DNA of 64,000 nt, from the NCBI GenBank assembly GCA_003168375.1, contig PMSI01000002.1, positions 62,001-126,000 of the forward strand. Reading direction: 5' to 3'. Below, in pieces: positions 26,356 through 36,774 of the stretch. This DNA comes from Vulcanimicrobiota bacterium. Lineage in GTDB: Bacteria > Vulcanimicrobiota > Vulcanimicrobiia > Vulcanimicrobiales > Vulcanimicrobiaceae. Numbering within the stretch: position 1 is the stretch's first letter; each line of letters begins with the position of its first letter. Under the pieces are notes generated by a model. That model saw nothing but the letters and a program-made list of their open reading frames with translations. It searched no databases and had not been told where the DNA came from. The position numbers were made by a program, and so were the translations under genes.

Positions 26356-28805
26356 AACTGGACGGCGCTGAAGCTGAACTGTGAGTTCTGGGCGGCGGTG
26401 AGCGTCGTCCAGAGCGCGGTGACCTTGAAGACCTTGTTCGTGGTGTTGTAGTTGGCCGGGAACACCGTGTTGTTCGTCAGGTTGTAGTAATAGGTCACGG
26501 TGGTCGGCGCGGTCCCGGTCGAGCTGGCGCCGGGCGTGTTCAAATAGCCGCCGTCCTTGGCCCACGAGTTCGCGTTCGAGCCGTCGTCGGTGAGCGTCAG
26601 CGTGTTCGCGGTCAGGGTCGCCGAAGCGGGCGTCGTCCCGTTCGCGGCGATGGTGATGTTGCGCACGTCGATCGTGTACTTCAGGACGCCGCCGGGACAC
26701 CACGTGCCGGCCGGGACGCCGCCGGAGCAGCCGGTCGAGGTGATCGTGTACGACTTGGTCTGCACGACGTAGCCCGAGTAGAGCTCGTCGTGCACCTCGT
26801 TGTTGTTCGAGAGGTTGCCGGAGTCGATGACTGCCAGCAACGCGTCGAACTGGTTGAAGGCCTGGATCCCGCTCGGCGCGGCGTAGACCGTCCACACGAA
26901 CGCGTTCGCGCCCGCCCCGATCGCCATGGTCGCGGTCGTCGTGTACGAGGTCCCGCTCGCGGTGCCGGCGATCTGCGTCCCGAGCGCGCCGCCGCTGTCG
27001 TTGTAGACCGCGACCGTCCACCCGGCCGGTGAACTTGGCGCCTGCGCGTAGAAAATAAAGTTGCCGGCCGAGCCCGAGGTGTTGCGCACCTGATGGCGGA
27101 GCGCGATCCCGGTCACCGCGGCGCCATAGGTGTTGCCGTTCGGCGAGCCAACGACCGTCGAGCTGTTGATCGCGTTGAAGGCGGGCGGGGCGAACGACTT
27201 CTCGACGAAGTCGTTGTTGTTGGTCGTGGCGACGTTGCCGTCGTAGCTGCCGGTCGCAGTCGGCACGCCGACCGGACCGATAAATACCGTACCACCCGAC
27301 GAGCCGCACTCCGCACCCGACGACGCGCCCTGCACGGCATTGTACGCGATCGCGAGCGTTTGTCCGGTGCCTCCGGCGGCCGCACCGTAGTGGGCGTCCG
27401 GATCCGGGCTACCGTCGGTCACGCCGGGCTGCCCGCCGTTGACCGTCGAGCCAACACCGCCGCTCTGGACGACCACGCCGCCGCCGCCGCCGCCGCCGGG
27501 ACCGTGCGCGGCGTTGCCCGCGTTGAGGACGTCGGCGTCGGTGCCGTTCGCGCCGTTGGCATTCACGGTGACGCCGGTAAACGTCGCTTGCGCGGTGATC
27601 ATCACCGTCCCACCTGCGCCGCCGCCGCCGCCGCCGTCGTTCTGGGGGTCGACGCCCATCATCCCGTTCGCGGTGAGGGTAACGTTGTTGATGAGCCCAC
27701 CGACGCGCATCATCACGAGCCCACCGCCGCTGCCGCCTGACGACATCGTCCCGCTGCTGTTGTTGCGCGCGCCGGCGCCGCCGCCGCCGCCCATGACCAA
27801 CTGCGTCGTCGCGGGCGTGAACGTGCCGCCGTGGCCGCCGTCGGCCACGTCGGAGCTCCACGACTTTCCGCCGCCGCCGCCCGCACCGCCGTTACCGCCG
27901 CCGCCGCCGCCGGTGTTCTGATCGTTGGCCGTGACGTGCGCGTCGGCACCGCCGCCGCCCGCGTTGCCGGGCGCGCCGCGCCCCATGTCGCCACCGGGAT
28001 AGCCGTCCGCGGTCCCCGCCCCGGATTCGGTCGCGCTCACCGAGCTGTACACGTAGGTCGGCGTTCCGGCTGTCCCCTCGCCCTTTTGGCCATGTGCGTT
28101 CTTGGCGTTCGAATTGACCCAATCGCCGTTCCCGGCCGTCGCATCGCCGGCCAGCTGGCGCGCGCCGCCGCCGCGGAATCCGCGCCCGTCGGTGCTCACG
28201 GTCGAACCGTTTCCGTTCAGAAGGTTTTGTGAATCGATCGCGAGCACGCCGCCGGCCGTGCCGCTCCAGGCCAGCGCCGTCAGCGCCGCGCCGACCGTCG
28301 GTGCTGCGTACTGCGGAACGCGGATAACCTGAAAGTGCGCGCCGCCGCCCGTCGTATAGGCGTTGATCAGGCCGCCCGCATTCGTGCCCTTGATGCTCAG
28401 CGTCCCGCCGGTGGTGGCGAGGTTGCCGTTCGCGACGACGTATTCGTACGTGCCGGCGGTGGTCGATGTCGCGCCGCTGCCGCTCCCCGATCCGTCACCG
28501 TACGACGAAGAGTTCGTCGAGTTGATCGTCGCGCCTTGCATCTGGATGACGAGCAGCAAGTCGCCGGTCGCAATCGCGACACTGGCGTCACCGGCAGCGT
28601 GCCCGCCGAGGGTGATCGACGTCGCGGTCGCTCCGGCGTTCACCGTGCCGGGAAAATACGTGTTGACGACGCCGGTGATCGTACCGCTGCCGTCGCGCCC
28701 CGGGGTACCGCATAGCGCGGCGGCGCGCGCCGGCTCGCGCACCGCGACGACGAGCGCCGTCGTCAGCGCGAGCGATAGCAGCGCTGCGACGGCGCGCCGG
28801 ATCAC
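26352..28805 (-). CDS. glycine-rich secreted surface protein (817 aa)
   Basis: Exported protein with signal peptide residues 1-28 (ending PARA). The middle (about 260-480) is dominated by glycine runs interrupted by short Ala/Asn/Ser motifs, encoded by the GGC/GGT tracts seen as CCG repeats at 27480-27990. The flanks are beta-like, with LTLTDDGSNANSWAKDGGYL near residue 745 typical of DUF11-associated proteins. It starts with GTG overlapping the barrel stop by four bases, so it is the last gene of the five-gene surface operon. It may be the exported cargo of that operon. Glycine-rich spans suggest an extended or cross-linked matrix protein; function unknown. Confidence 0.8.
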   Translation of the reverse strand: MIRRAVAALLSLALTTALVVAVREPARAAALCGTPGRDGSGTITGVVNTYFPGTVNAGATATSITLGGHAAGDASVAIATGDLLLVIQMQGATINSTNSSSYGDGSGSGSGATSTTAGTYEYVVANGNLATTGGTLSIKGTNAGGLINAYTTGGGAHFQVIRVPQYAAPTVGAALTALAWSGTAGGVLAIDSQNLLNGNGSTVSTDGRGFRGGGARQLAGDATAGNGDWVNSNAKNAHGQKGEGTAGTPTYVYSSVSATESGAGTADGYPGGDMGRGAPGNAGGGGADAHVTANDQNTGGGGGGNGGAGGGGGKSWSSDVADGGHGGTFTPATTQLVMGGGGGAGARNNSSGTMSSGGSGGGLVMMRVGGLINNVTLTANGMMGVDPQNDGGGGGGAGGTVMITAQATFTGVTVNANGANGTDADVLNAGNAAHGPGGGGGGGVVVQSGGVGSTVNGGQPGVTDGSPDPDAHYGAAAGGTGQTLAIAYNAVQGASSGAECGSSGGTVFIGPVGVPTATGSYDGNVATTNNNDFVEKSFAPPAFNAINSSTVVGSPNGNTYGAAVTGIALRHQVRNTSGSAGNFIFYAQAPSSPAGWTVAVYNDSGGALGTQIAGTASGTSYTTTATMAIGAGANAFVWTVYAAPSGIQAFNQFDALLAVIDSGNLSNNNEVHDELYSGYVVQTKSYTITSTGCSGGVPAGTWCPGGVLKYTIDVRNITIAANGTTPASATLTANTLTLTDDGSNANSWAKDGGYLNTPGASSTGTAPTTVTYYYNLTNNTVFPANYNTTNKVFKVTALWTTLTAAQNSQFSFSAVQF

Positions 28806-31800
28806 CGCTTGCCCCAGCCGAAGAACCGGCTCACCACGCTGGTGACCGTGACGAAGAATCCGCGGTGGGTCGGCGTCGTTGAGAGCGACGGATCGGCGGT
28901 ACCGCCCATGTTGTAGCCGACCGCGACGCGCGTCGTGTCGCCGACCCGCACGCCGCCCTCGACGGCGAACGCGGTCGAAGCGGCGCCGTCGATGCCGCGC
29001 ACGTCGGCGCGCCGCGCTTCCGCGCCGACGTCGAGGCGGGAGCCGATCTTCTGGTCGATGCGAATCCCCACCAGCGAGCTGTGCGCTGCGTAGTACGAAT
29101 CGCCGTCGGTCTTGTACGCGTAGCGCCCGACGATCTCGGTGCGGGTGCGCACGCGCAGCACCTGCTCGAGCGAGAGCACTCCGCTCTGTGTGTTCGTCAG
29201 CACGGCGGTGCCGTCGGTACGCTCAAACTGGAGCAGCGTGACCCCGGCATCGCTGCGCGACGGGCGCCAGGCCAGTCCGACGCGCTCGTCGGACTGATTG
29301 TTTCCCGCCGCACGCGCGTCGTTGACACTCGCGAACATCGAGAAGTCGGGCGAGAGCGCGCCGACCGCGGCGAGCGAGATCGAGACGCCGGCGCCGTTCC
29401 CGGTCCGCAGCTGCGTCGACCCGCTAGCGCGGAATCGCGCCGCCGGGTCGGCGTACGAAAGTGAAAGCCCGTACAAGTCGAAGCCGCCGCCGTTGACCCC
29501 GGTCGCGGTGGCGTGCTGCACGAACGCGTCGCCCTTGGTTCGGCCGAACGAGAGCCGCTCGCGCACGCCGATCGCGGCGTAGAGGTCGCCGCCGCTCGCC
29601 GTGTGGTCGACCAGGTACGACGTGTCGACCGTCGTCGCGTCTCCGACCTTGCGCTGGAAGCCGATCTCCGTCGCGCGCGTCCCTCCGGTGGCAGCGGTCA
29701 GCGACTGCGTCGCGGCGGCGAAGCTCTGGATCGGCGAAGCGCTCCAGCGCTCGCGCAGGTACGCGCGTCCGCCCTTGCCGAGATCGTACGTCACCTGCGC
29801 GTCGGTCTGCGCGGGCTGCACGTCGTTTGTTCCGCCGAGCGTCTGCAGCCGGTTCAGGCTCACGTCGAGCGCGCTCGTCGCACGCCAGTCGACGCCGAGC
29901 GAGGCCTGCGTCGAGGACTGCGAGGGGGAGGGCTGATACGACTGCAACGACGAGCCGGGCGGCGCGATGAAACCGGCCGGCAGCGGCGCCGGGGTCGCGC
30001 TCGCGAGCGAGGGTCCGGCGGCGGAGCTGGTCGCGATGCGGCGTTCCAGCGAGCCGGTAAGGGTGAAGCGCTTGGTGAGCGCGCGCCGCGTCCGCAGCGT
30101 CGCGGTCGTCTGCGCGCTCGCTGCGATCCCGGCCCCAGCGTTCGCCTGGTGGCCGACGTCGAACGCAAACTCGCCGGATCCGCCGGCATACTTGTGCGCG
30201 TACGCCATCCGCTCGTTGAGCAGCCCCGGCGTCGAAAGCCCGCCGAACGGATCGTTGTAGCCGGCGTCGGTGCGGTCGTACAGGAGCGAGAAGCGGTCCG
30301 CGCCGAGCGCGCGGGTGAACTGCCCGTGCAGGGCGCTCCCGCCGTTGCCGGACAACGGTGCGTCGGGGGAGGTTGCCAGCAGCGAGCCGCTGCTGGTCGC
30401 GTGGACGATCTGCCAACTGCCGCCGCGGAACGATCCGCCGAGGTCCTGCGTCGCGAGCGCGATGTTCCCCGCACCGGTGCTATCGTTCACGTAGCCGACG
30501 CCGAGCTTGATCGCGTGATTGGGCCCGAACGAGGTTTCGGCGCGGCCGCCGACCGTTCGCGCGGCGCTGCCGGGCGCGTCGAACTCGTACGTCAGGACGA
30601 TCTGCCGTGGGTTGAACGCTTCGTCGAGCGGCAGCGGAATCTCGATGAAGCGCAGCTGCCCGGTCGCGTACTCGATCGAGTAGTCGACGCCGCGGGTCAG
30701 CACGCTCTGCGCGATGACCGCGCCGCTGCGCGCGTCGAGCGTCGCCAGCATCACGACCTCGGAGCCCACCACGATGCTCGGCCGCAGGGTCACCCCGTTG
30801 GCGAGCCCGCTCGGCGCGAAGATGCGGCGGTCGTATCCGACGTCGTTGCGCGCGGCGAACAGGGACGCGCGGCGGGCCTCACCGCCGAGCTCGAGCTTCG
30901 CGCCGTCGACCAGCTGGTCGAATCCTCCGAGCGCGTTCGTGTCGCTCCCGGTACGGGCGCGGAACTCGCCCCACTGCGCGGTCGTGCGCCCGCTGTCGAA
31001 GCGCGCGAAGAGATGGTCGCGCGAGAGGGCGTCGTCGCGCCGAAGGCTGGCATCGCCGGTGATCGCATACGGCCGATCGTTCGGATCGCCGTTGTAGGTG
31101 CCGAGCGCGCCGCCGTACTGCGAGCTACGCTGCAGCGTGTCCGCGGTGTCGTACGCGAAAGTAGCCAGTGATTTGCCCATCGCGCCCGTCCCGAACATGG
31201 CGATGCGTCCACGGCGCGAGTTCGTTCCGTCGGGCTCACCGTCGGCCGAGCCCGGGATCCCCGGGACGGCGCCGGCCCCGGCGCTCAGCAAACCGTTCAC
31301 GAACGGCTTGCGCAGGTTCGGCGCGAGAAAGAGCCGCGTCTCGCGCGTCGCATCGCCGCAGTCGGCGCGCACCACGACCGTGCCGGGGGTGAGCCCGGGG
31401 ATGAGGCGTACCAGCGCGGTACCGTCGCCGTCGAGCGCGACGTCGACGCTCTGCCGCGTCACCGTGTTGCTGACGACACCCGGCGACGCCGAGCTCAGCG
31501 GGACCGGAGACGCCGCGTTCGCCACGACCGGCGGCGCGGTGCCGGCGCGTTCGAGCCGGGCGTCACCCTGGACGAGCACGACTTGGACGACGCTGCCGGC
31601 CGCCGCGTGATGGCCCCACGCATCGCGACCCTCGATGCGGATCTCGTCGACGCTGGTTCCGTCGGCGCGGAGCGGACCGCTGGCGGCAAGCGTCACGCTC
31701 GCAGGACGGCCCGGAGCGAAGACGCGGTGCAGCGTCGTCTCGCCGCGCAGCCCGCTCGCTCCGAGCGGCGTCAGGGCGACGGTGTTCGGCCCGGGCAGCA

Positions 31801-32281
31801 GCGCGACGCCGTAGTAGGTGTACCGGGTGACGCCGCTCTTCGTGTCGACGGTGCGTTTGCCGATGCGCGAGAACGGGATCACGCCGTCGCCGACTTTGAG
31901 CTCGACGCCGGCACCCGCGACGGTCTGCACCTCGATGCTCGCTGCCGTCGAGCCCGCGACCTCGTCGTCGGCCGGCGCGACCAGCGATGCGTTCAGCCCG
32001 TCGGTCGCGGTAAAGGTGAGGTGCGTCAGGTCGCCGCCTTCGGGCGCCTTCTCCGGCATCGCGACCGTGGCCGCGACGGTTTCCGCCGCGCCGAGCGGTT
32101 CCGGCGTCGCGACGGCGGCCGCCGGAGACGCCGACGGCTGCGGCGAGGGCGCGACGGCGGGCACCTGATCGGCGAACGCGCCCTGGATCTCGCCGGCCGG
32201 GTTCACGTTGACCGTCGAGAGCACGATCCCCATGACGACGAACGCGATGCCGGTCCGCCGGATACGGTTGCGCGTGGTCAT
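28802..32281 (-). CDS. large outer-membrane barrel protein with Ig-like N-terminal region
   Basis: 1159 residues from ATG 32281, whose ATGA overlaps the preceding stop. A signal segment (about 8-36) and a Pro/Ala linker precede an Ig-like region (about 85-330) with VTLAASGPLRADGTSVDEI, resembling invasin/Big-type filler domains. From about 370 to the C terminus runs a long series of amphipathic strands with Gly/Asp/Asn turns (FARFDSGRTTAQWGEFRART, and ISLAAVGALSPDFSMFASVN), as in a large barrel, ending in an aromatic-rich strand. In some bacteria DUF11, SdrD-like and barrel parts occur in one long chain; here they are split over adjacent genes. Likely the outer-membrane anchor or export pore of the operon. 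Confidence 0.75.
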   Translation of the reverse strand: MTTRNRIRRTGIAFVVMGIVLSTVNVNPAGEIQGAFADQVPAVAPSPQPSASPAAAVATPEPLGAAETVAATVAMPEKAPEGGDLTHLTFTATDGLNASLVAPADDEVAGSTAASIEVQTVAGAGVELKVGDGVIPFSRIGKRTVDTKSGVTRYTYYGVALLPGPNTVALTPLGASGLRGETTLHRVFAPGRPASVTLAASGPLRADGTSVDEIRIEGRDAWGHHAAAGSVVQVVLVQGDARLERAGTAPPVVANAASPVPLSSASPGVVSNTVTRQSVDVALDGDGTALVRLIPGLTPGTVVVRADCGDATRETRLFLAPNLRKPFVNGLLSAGAGAVPGIPGSADGEPDGTNSRRGRIAMFGTGAMGKSLATFAYDTADTLQRSSQYGGALGTYNGDPNDRPYAITGDASLRRDDALSRDHLFARFDSGRTTAQWGEFRARTGSDTNALGGFDQLVDGAKLELGGEARRASLFAARNDVGYDRRIFAPSGLANGVTLRPSIVVGSEVVMLATLDARSGAVIAQSVLTRGVDYSIEYATGQLRFIEIPLPLDEAFNPRQIVLTYEFDAPGSAARTVGGRAETSFGPNHAIKLGVGYVNDSTGAGNIALATQDLGGSFRGGSWQIVHATSSGSLLATSPDAPLSGNGGSALHGQFTRALGADRFSLLYDRTDAGYNDPFGGLSTPGLLNERMAYAHKYAGGSGEFAFDVGHQANAGAGIAASAQTTATLRTRRALTKRFTLTGSLERRIATSSAAGPSLASATPAPLPAGFIAPPGSSLQSYQPSPSQSSTQASLGVDWRATSALDVSLNRLQTLGGTNDVQPAQTDAQVTYDLGKGGRAYLRERWSASPIQSFAAATQSLTAATGGTRATEIGFQRKVGDATTVDTSYLVDHTASGGDLYAAIGVRERLSFGRTKGDAFVQHATATGVNGGGFDLYGLSLSYADPAARFRASGSTQLRTGNGAGVSISLAAVGALSPDFSMFASVNDARAAGNNQSDERVGLAWRPSRSDAGVTLLQFERTDGTAVLTNTQSGVLSLEQVLRVRTRTEIVGRYAYKTDGDSYYAAHSSLVGIRIDQKIGSRLDVGAEARRADVRGIDGAASTAFAVEGGVRVGDTTRVAVGYNMGGTADPSLSTTPTHRGFFVTVTSVVSRFFGWGKR

Positions 32282-34494
32282 GCCGCGTCCACCGCGAAGT
32301 TGACGTCGTGCATCAGCCCGGCGTCGTAGATGCCGTGCAGCAGTCGTTGGAGGCTGCGCGGGCTGTCGTAGCGGCGATCGTCGAACGCACGCACGGTGGC
32401 CGGCAGCGTCGAGGGATCGAGCCGCAGCACGTGCTGGCCCGGATGGACGGAGGGGAACGTGAAGCGGCCGTACTGATCGGTCGTCACCGACGATCCGTCC
32501 TCGAGGTAGATACGCACGCCCGCGACGCCGCGGTCGCCGTCGCGGAAGCGCCCGCTCTTCGCGAGGTCGACGAAGACGCGTCCGGTGATGACGATGCGGT
32601 TGCCGAGCGCACCGGCGACGACGCGCGTGTCGGCACTCGCGGTGCTGCTCACATGCAAGCCGGTGCTCGACACGGCGTCGACATCGACGATGTTGACCAG
32701 CGTCGCGCCTTCGGAGGTGAACGGCATGACGACGCACGCGTAGATGATCGTGTGTTGCCCGTCGAGCGCCGGGAAGGTCCAGGTGAGGATACGGCCCTCG
32801 CGACGCGGCTCGACCGGCACGCCGTCGACCCGCGCCGTGCCGGGCGCGTACACGACGCCGGCTGGCAGCGTGTCGACGACGCGCGTCGCGCCGAACTGAC
32901 TGCCCTGGGCTCCGACCTGCAGCGTATAGAGGAGACGGTCGCCGCCAGACGCGGCGTCGCGGTCGACGGTCTTCGAAACCGCCAGCGGATGCGGCGCGAA
33001 CAGCGGCAGGTTCCCGAGCAGACCGAACACCTCGGAGAGCGAGACCGAGTTCGCGACAAGCGCGAACCCGCCGGGGACGGCGAGCATCTGCTCGTCGAGC
33101 TCACGGAGCGTCGCGTTGTACAGCAGCCCGCTCGCGTCGGGGCTGATCGTCACCTGGATGCGGCGGTCGCGGTAGCCTGGCGCGGTGATGTCGAGTTCGT
33201 ACTGCGCCGGCTGCACCAGCGTCCCCAGCTGGCTCTGCGTGAAGACGAAGCTGTACGCGCCGTCGGCGCCGGTGGCGAACGGGTTGCGGTTTGCGGTATT
33301 CGGCGGGAGCCCGCCGGCAGGGACACCGATCAGGAAGTCGAGCGGCGATCGGAAGATCGAGGACGTTGCGGGTGACGATCCGATCGCCGGCAGCGTGACG
33401 ATCGCTTTGGTCGCGAAGTCGCGCAGCGTCAGGGTGGCGCCGTTGACCGGCGAACCACCGCCGGCGTACCCGTCGTAACAAACGTTGCCGAGCCCGACCA
33501 GGACGCTCGCCGGCGTCGTCGTGATCGTAGCGAACCCGTCCGCGGTGAGCGAGGCGACGTTGACGTACGATGCGCCGGCCGCCGCTCCGCTCTGGACCGT
33601 TGCATCGAAGGTCAGCGTATCGACCACGCCGACGCCGAGCGTGCCGACCTTGACGGTGAGACGCTGTCCGGCGAGCGTCGCCGACGAGGCGATGTTCGTG
33701 CCGTTGAGCGCCGCGGTCTGCGGCAGCGCGACGATCCCGGCCGGCACGTCGTCGACGATGACGACGTTGGTCGCCGGCGAGCCACCGTAGTTTTTGAAGA
33801 TGATCGAGTAGGTAACGGTCTCGCCGGGCGTCGCAGTGTGCGTGCGGACCTGGTCGACGAGCTTGTTGACGGAGGTCGCCGGACCGCCCGGACCGGCGAT
33901 CGACGCGCCCGGCTGCGCGAGCGCCCATTCTTTTCCGCTATCGCTGACGAGCCCGTTCGCGGGTGCGGCATTCGTCGAGCGCGCCGTCAACGCGATCGGG
34001 AACGCGGTGCCGACGGCGGCGCCGGTCGTCGCGATCGCCAGCTGCACGGCGATCGACTCGCCGGGCTGCAACGTCGGGGAGGTCGTGCTGCCGAGCGTGA
34101 CCGGCACCGTCCCGGACGGCGTCACGAAGGCGACCGAGCTGATCGTCCCGGCGCCGGTATTCGCGGACTGGATCGTGTACGCATCGGCAACGTTCCCGGC
34201 GTTCGAGATGGTGAACGTGCGGACGATCGGCGTTCCGCCCGGAAAGCCTTCGGTCACGGGATCGACCGCGGTCTCCTTCGGGGAGACGGCGATCGCCGAG
34301 ACCGCGGCGATCGAGACGGCGACCGTGTTCGACTGCACGCCGTAGTGCAACCCCTGCGGGTCGCTGTACTGCGCGGTCACCGTGTTGGTGATGACGACGC
34401 CCGCGGGAGACGCCTCGCCGCGCCCTGCCGCCGAAGCGATCAGAGACACGGCGAGACCCATCGCGCGCGCAAGGCGCCCGACGACTCCCGGCAT
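32278..34494 (-). CDS. DUF11/SdrD-like repeat surface protein
   Basis: 738 residues with a hydrophobic N terminus (ARAMGLAVSLIASAAG) and mature start GVVITNTVTAQYSDPQGL, a motif also present in the next upstream gene. DUF11-type units recur: GETVTYSIIFKNYGGSPATNVVIVDD-like strands near residue 260 and DRLLYTLQVGAQGSQFGATRV near 560. The C terminus (about 640-738) is an SdrD B-like module with GRVFVDLAKSGRFRDGDRGV and the later VTTDQYGRFTFPSVHPGQHV. The start lies seven bases after the upstream stop and its stop overlaps the barrel start. Probably a cell-surface protein assembled with the barrel. Confidence 0.8.
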   Translation of the reverse strand: MPGVVGRLARAMGLAVSLIASAAGRGEASPAGVVITNTVTAQYSDPQGLHYGVQSNTVAVSIAAVSAIAVSPKETAVDPVTEGFPGGTPIVRTFTISNAGNVADAYTIQSANTGAGTISSVAFVTPSGTVPVTLGSTTSPTLQPGESIAVQLAIATTGAAVGTAFPIALTARSTNAAPANGLVSDSGKEWALAQPGASIAGPGGPATSVNKLVDQVRTHTATPGETVTYSIIFKNYGGSPATNVVIVDDVPAGIVALPQTAALNGTNIASSATLAGQRLTVKVGTLGVGVVDTLTFDATVQSGAAAGASYVNVASLTADGFATITTTPASVLVGLGNVCYDGYAGGGSPVNGATLTLRDFATKAIVTLPAIGSSPATSSIFRSPLDFLIGVPAGGLPPNTANRNPFATGADGAYSFVFTQSQLGTLVQPAQYELDITAPGYRDRRIQVTISPDASGLLYNATLRELDEQMLAVPGGFALVANSVSLSEVFGLLGNLPLFAPHPLAVSKTVDRDAASGGDRLLYTLQVGAQGSQFGATRVVDTLPAGVVYAPGTARVDGVPVEPRREGRILTWTFPALDGQHTIIYACVVMPFTSEGATLVNIVDVDAVSSTGLHVSSTASADTRVVAGALGNRIVITGRVFVDLAKSGRFRDGDRGVAGVRIYLEDGSSVTTDQYGRFTFPSVHPGQHVLRLDPSTLPATVRAFDDRRYDSPRSLQRLLHGIYDAGLMHDVNFAVDAA

Positions 34495-34501
34495 AGGATT
34501 G

Positions 34502-36733
34502 TTACTTGACCTGGACCTTGAACGTACACGTCCCGGTCGCACCCGCCACGAGCGCGCCGACCGTGTCGGTGAACTTCGACGAGCCGGCCGCTCCGGGGCC
34601 CGGATTGTACCCGCCCAGCGCACCGCCGTTCGAGTCGACCGGAACCGCGAAGAGACCGTTCGTGTTCGCGAACCAGTTGTTGGTGTACGCGGTCCCGCCG
34701 CCACCGCCGGACGCAGCACCGTCTTCGGTGATGACGAACGAGCTGGCGTTGAGGGTGATGTCGTTCGTCCCGCCCGACGGCGCGACGTTCAGATAGGTGA
34801 TCGTGTACAGGATACAGTCGCCGGGATTGACGTTGGCAGCGCCCGGCGTGAAGACCGACGCGGTCGCGCACGGCTGGAGCGAGGCCACCGAGAGCGCCTT
34901 CGTCAGCTTGAGGTAGCCGCCGACGAACATCTCGTCGATCGTGATGTTGGTCTTCGTGTTGTCGTTGGTCGACGTCGCGGTGACGGCGTCCCCGTATCCG
35001 GCGTACGAGTTGAACGTCGTCGCACCCGCGGGCGGCGTGTACAGCACGCGGTAGTTCACCGTCGAGCCCGACGGTACGCAGACCGACGTGATCACGGTGC
35101 CCGCGACGACCGCGCCGCACGATCCGCTCGCGCCTTGACCCGCGCTCGCGAACGTCGCCGTCCAGCCGGCCGGGAGCGCCGTGAGGCCGGTCCCGGTCGC
35201 CGCACTGAGGTTGTACGTGTCGTCCTTGTTGCCGGTGTTCTGCAGCGAGTTGACGATCGTGATCGCCGCGGCGCCCGCAGGCACCGAGACGGTCGCGCCG
35301 TTCACCGCTGAGAGGATCGTCGCGCCGTTGGTATAGCTAACGGCCGTGTAGTCGGTGTTGGTCGTCGTGTCGGGTCCGGTCGCACCCGGGAATCCGTTCG
35401 GACCGTTCAGCACCGAGTTCGCGACCGGCGAGCAGGCCGAGGTGACCTGCGCCGAGCCGGTCAGCGCGCCGTTGGAGTTCGCGATCGCCGGCGCCGTTTG
35501 CGCCGGAGTCGTCGTCCCGTCGTTCTTCAGCGTTTGGACCGACAGGCCGGGACCTTCGATGTAGCCCGACTGGTCGGCGTAGATCGAGTTCACGACGTTG
35601 GTGATCGCGGTCGGGTTCGCCGCGCCGCTGGCGGTCGAGCCGTTGATCGTGTAGGTGAACGCCGCCTGCGCCTGCGCGCCCGTGACGCTGCCCTGCGACG
35701 AGCCGGGGTTGGACGCACCGAACGATCCGGTGATCGCCGACGAAGGGATGAACGCGCCGACGTAGACCGCACCGACCGTACTGGTCGTCCAGGTCGTGCC
35801 GTCCGTCGAGTAGATGAACGTCGCGCCGGTTGGCTGCGTGACCCACGCCGGCGTGCCGTTCAGGGTGAGCTGCGTTGCGTTGTACGAGGGGATCTTATCG
35901 GTGAGGATCACGCCGTCGCCGGTGATCCCGGCGCCGGCCGGAAGCGAGACGCGCTTCACCGCGACCATCGCGCGGCTGCCGCCGTTGTTGGCGCGAACCG
36001 TGTACTGCACCGTCGGTGCCACGACCGTACCGCCGACGACCGCGAGCTTCTGCAGGTCCATGCGCGCGTCGGCGACGACCGGGTCGTTGTACTGGCCGAC
36101 CGTGTTCGGGGTCGACGTTTGCAGCGACGTCCCGCTGCCGGCCGGCTGGGTCACGTTGGCCGTCACGTTGGTCGTTATCGTGCCGGACGCGCCGACGTTC
36201 GCCGTGTACTGCACGGCGATCGTGATCGTGCCGTTGATCGCGGTCAGGAACGGCCCGCCAGCGTTGCCGGTCAAGAGGTAGTTGTTGACCGCGGCGACCG
36301 TGGCGAAGTTCTGGTTGCCTGCGCCCGCGTTGACGACGAACTGCGTGAACGTGCCCAGGCCGGCGGTGACGCCGTCGGCCGTTCCGAGCGCGCCGGCGAG
36401 CTGGAAGTAGCCCGCGGCGTTGCCGGTGTTGGTCAGCGTGTAGGTGTCGGTCACCGAGCCGCCGGGGCTGACGGTGTTGGCGCCGGGGGTGCCCTGCGGC
36501 GGCGCGATCGTCATCGACGGCGCGTTCTGGACGGTCGTCGTGACGGTATTGGACTGCGAGTTGTAGGTGTTCGTACCGTCTGAATAGGTGGCGGTCGCGG
36601 TGTTCGAGATGGCTGTGCCGGCCGGCGTCGCTGCTGCGAATGCAGGCGCCGCGGTCACGATCCCGAGACCGACGACGACGGGCGCCACGACCACCGCGCA
36701 CAAGCGCAGCAGCGATCGCAGGTGCGATTGCAT
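34502..36733 (-). CDS. DUF11-type secreted repeat protein (743 aa)
   Basis: Exported protein with a signal peptide ending AAPAFA and mature start TPAGTAISNTATATYSDGT, the usual opening of DUF11 conserved-repeat proteins. Thr/Asn/Gly-rich beta-sandwich repeats follow, for example NTVSPGGSVTDTYTLTNTGN and VQYTVRANNGGSRAMVAV, with cysteine-containing loops near residues 450 and 555. The end is CTFKVQVK. An AAGGGAGAA ribosome site nine bases upstream selects ATG 36733 over 36778. It belongs to the minus-strand operon, 41 bases after the small DUF11-like gene, and shares the N-terminal ITNT/ISNT motif with its downstream neighbour. Confidence 0.85.
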   Translation of the reverse strand: MQSHLRSLLRLCAVVVAPVVVGLGIVTAAPAFAAATPAGTAISNTATATYSDGTNTYNSQSNTVTTTVQNAPSMTIAPPQGTPGANTVSPGGSVTDTYTLTNTGNAAGYFQLAGALGTADGVTAGLGTFTQFVVNAGAGNQNFATVAAVNNYLLTGNAGGPFLTAINGTITIAVQYTANVGASGTITTNVTANVTQPAGSGTSLQTSTPNTVGQYNDPVVADARMDLQKLAVVGGTVVAPTVQYTVRANNGGSRAMVAVKRVSLPAGAGITGDGVILTDKIPSYNATQLTLNGTPAWVTQPTGATFIYSTDGTTWTTSTVGAVYVGAFIPSSAITGSFGASNPGSSQGSVTGAQAQAAFTYTINGSTASGAANPTAITNVVNSIYADQSGYIEGPGLSVQTLKNDGTTTPAQTAPAIANSNGALTGSAQVTSACSPVANSVLNGPNGFPGATGPDTTTNTDYTAVSYTNGATILSAVNGATVSVPAGAAAITIVNSLQNTGNKDDTYNLSAATGTGLTALPAGWTATFASAGQGASGSCGAVVAGTVITSVCVPSGSTVNYRVLYTPPAGATTFNSYAGYGDAVTATSTNDNTKTNITIDEMFVGGYLKLTKALSVASLQPCATASVFTPGAANVNPGDCILYTITYLNVAPSGGTNDITLNASSFVITEDGAASGGGGGTAYTNNWFANTNGLFAVPVDSNGGALGGYNPGPGAAGSSKFTDTVGALVAGATGTCTFKVQVK

Positions 36734-36774
36734 CGAACCGGTTCTCCCTTCCTTGGGTGAGTGCGAGGCCGGTC

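Noticed and set aside
27480-27990. Tandem CCG-like triplet repeats that could be mistaken for a repeat array or CRISPR
   Set aside because: They are in-frame glycine codons of the secreted glycine-rich protein on the minus strand, with no repeat-spacer structure.
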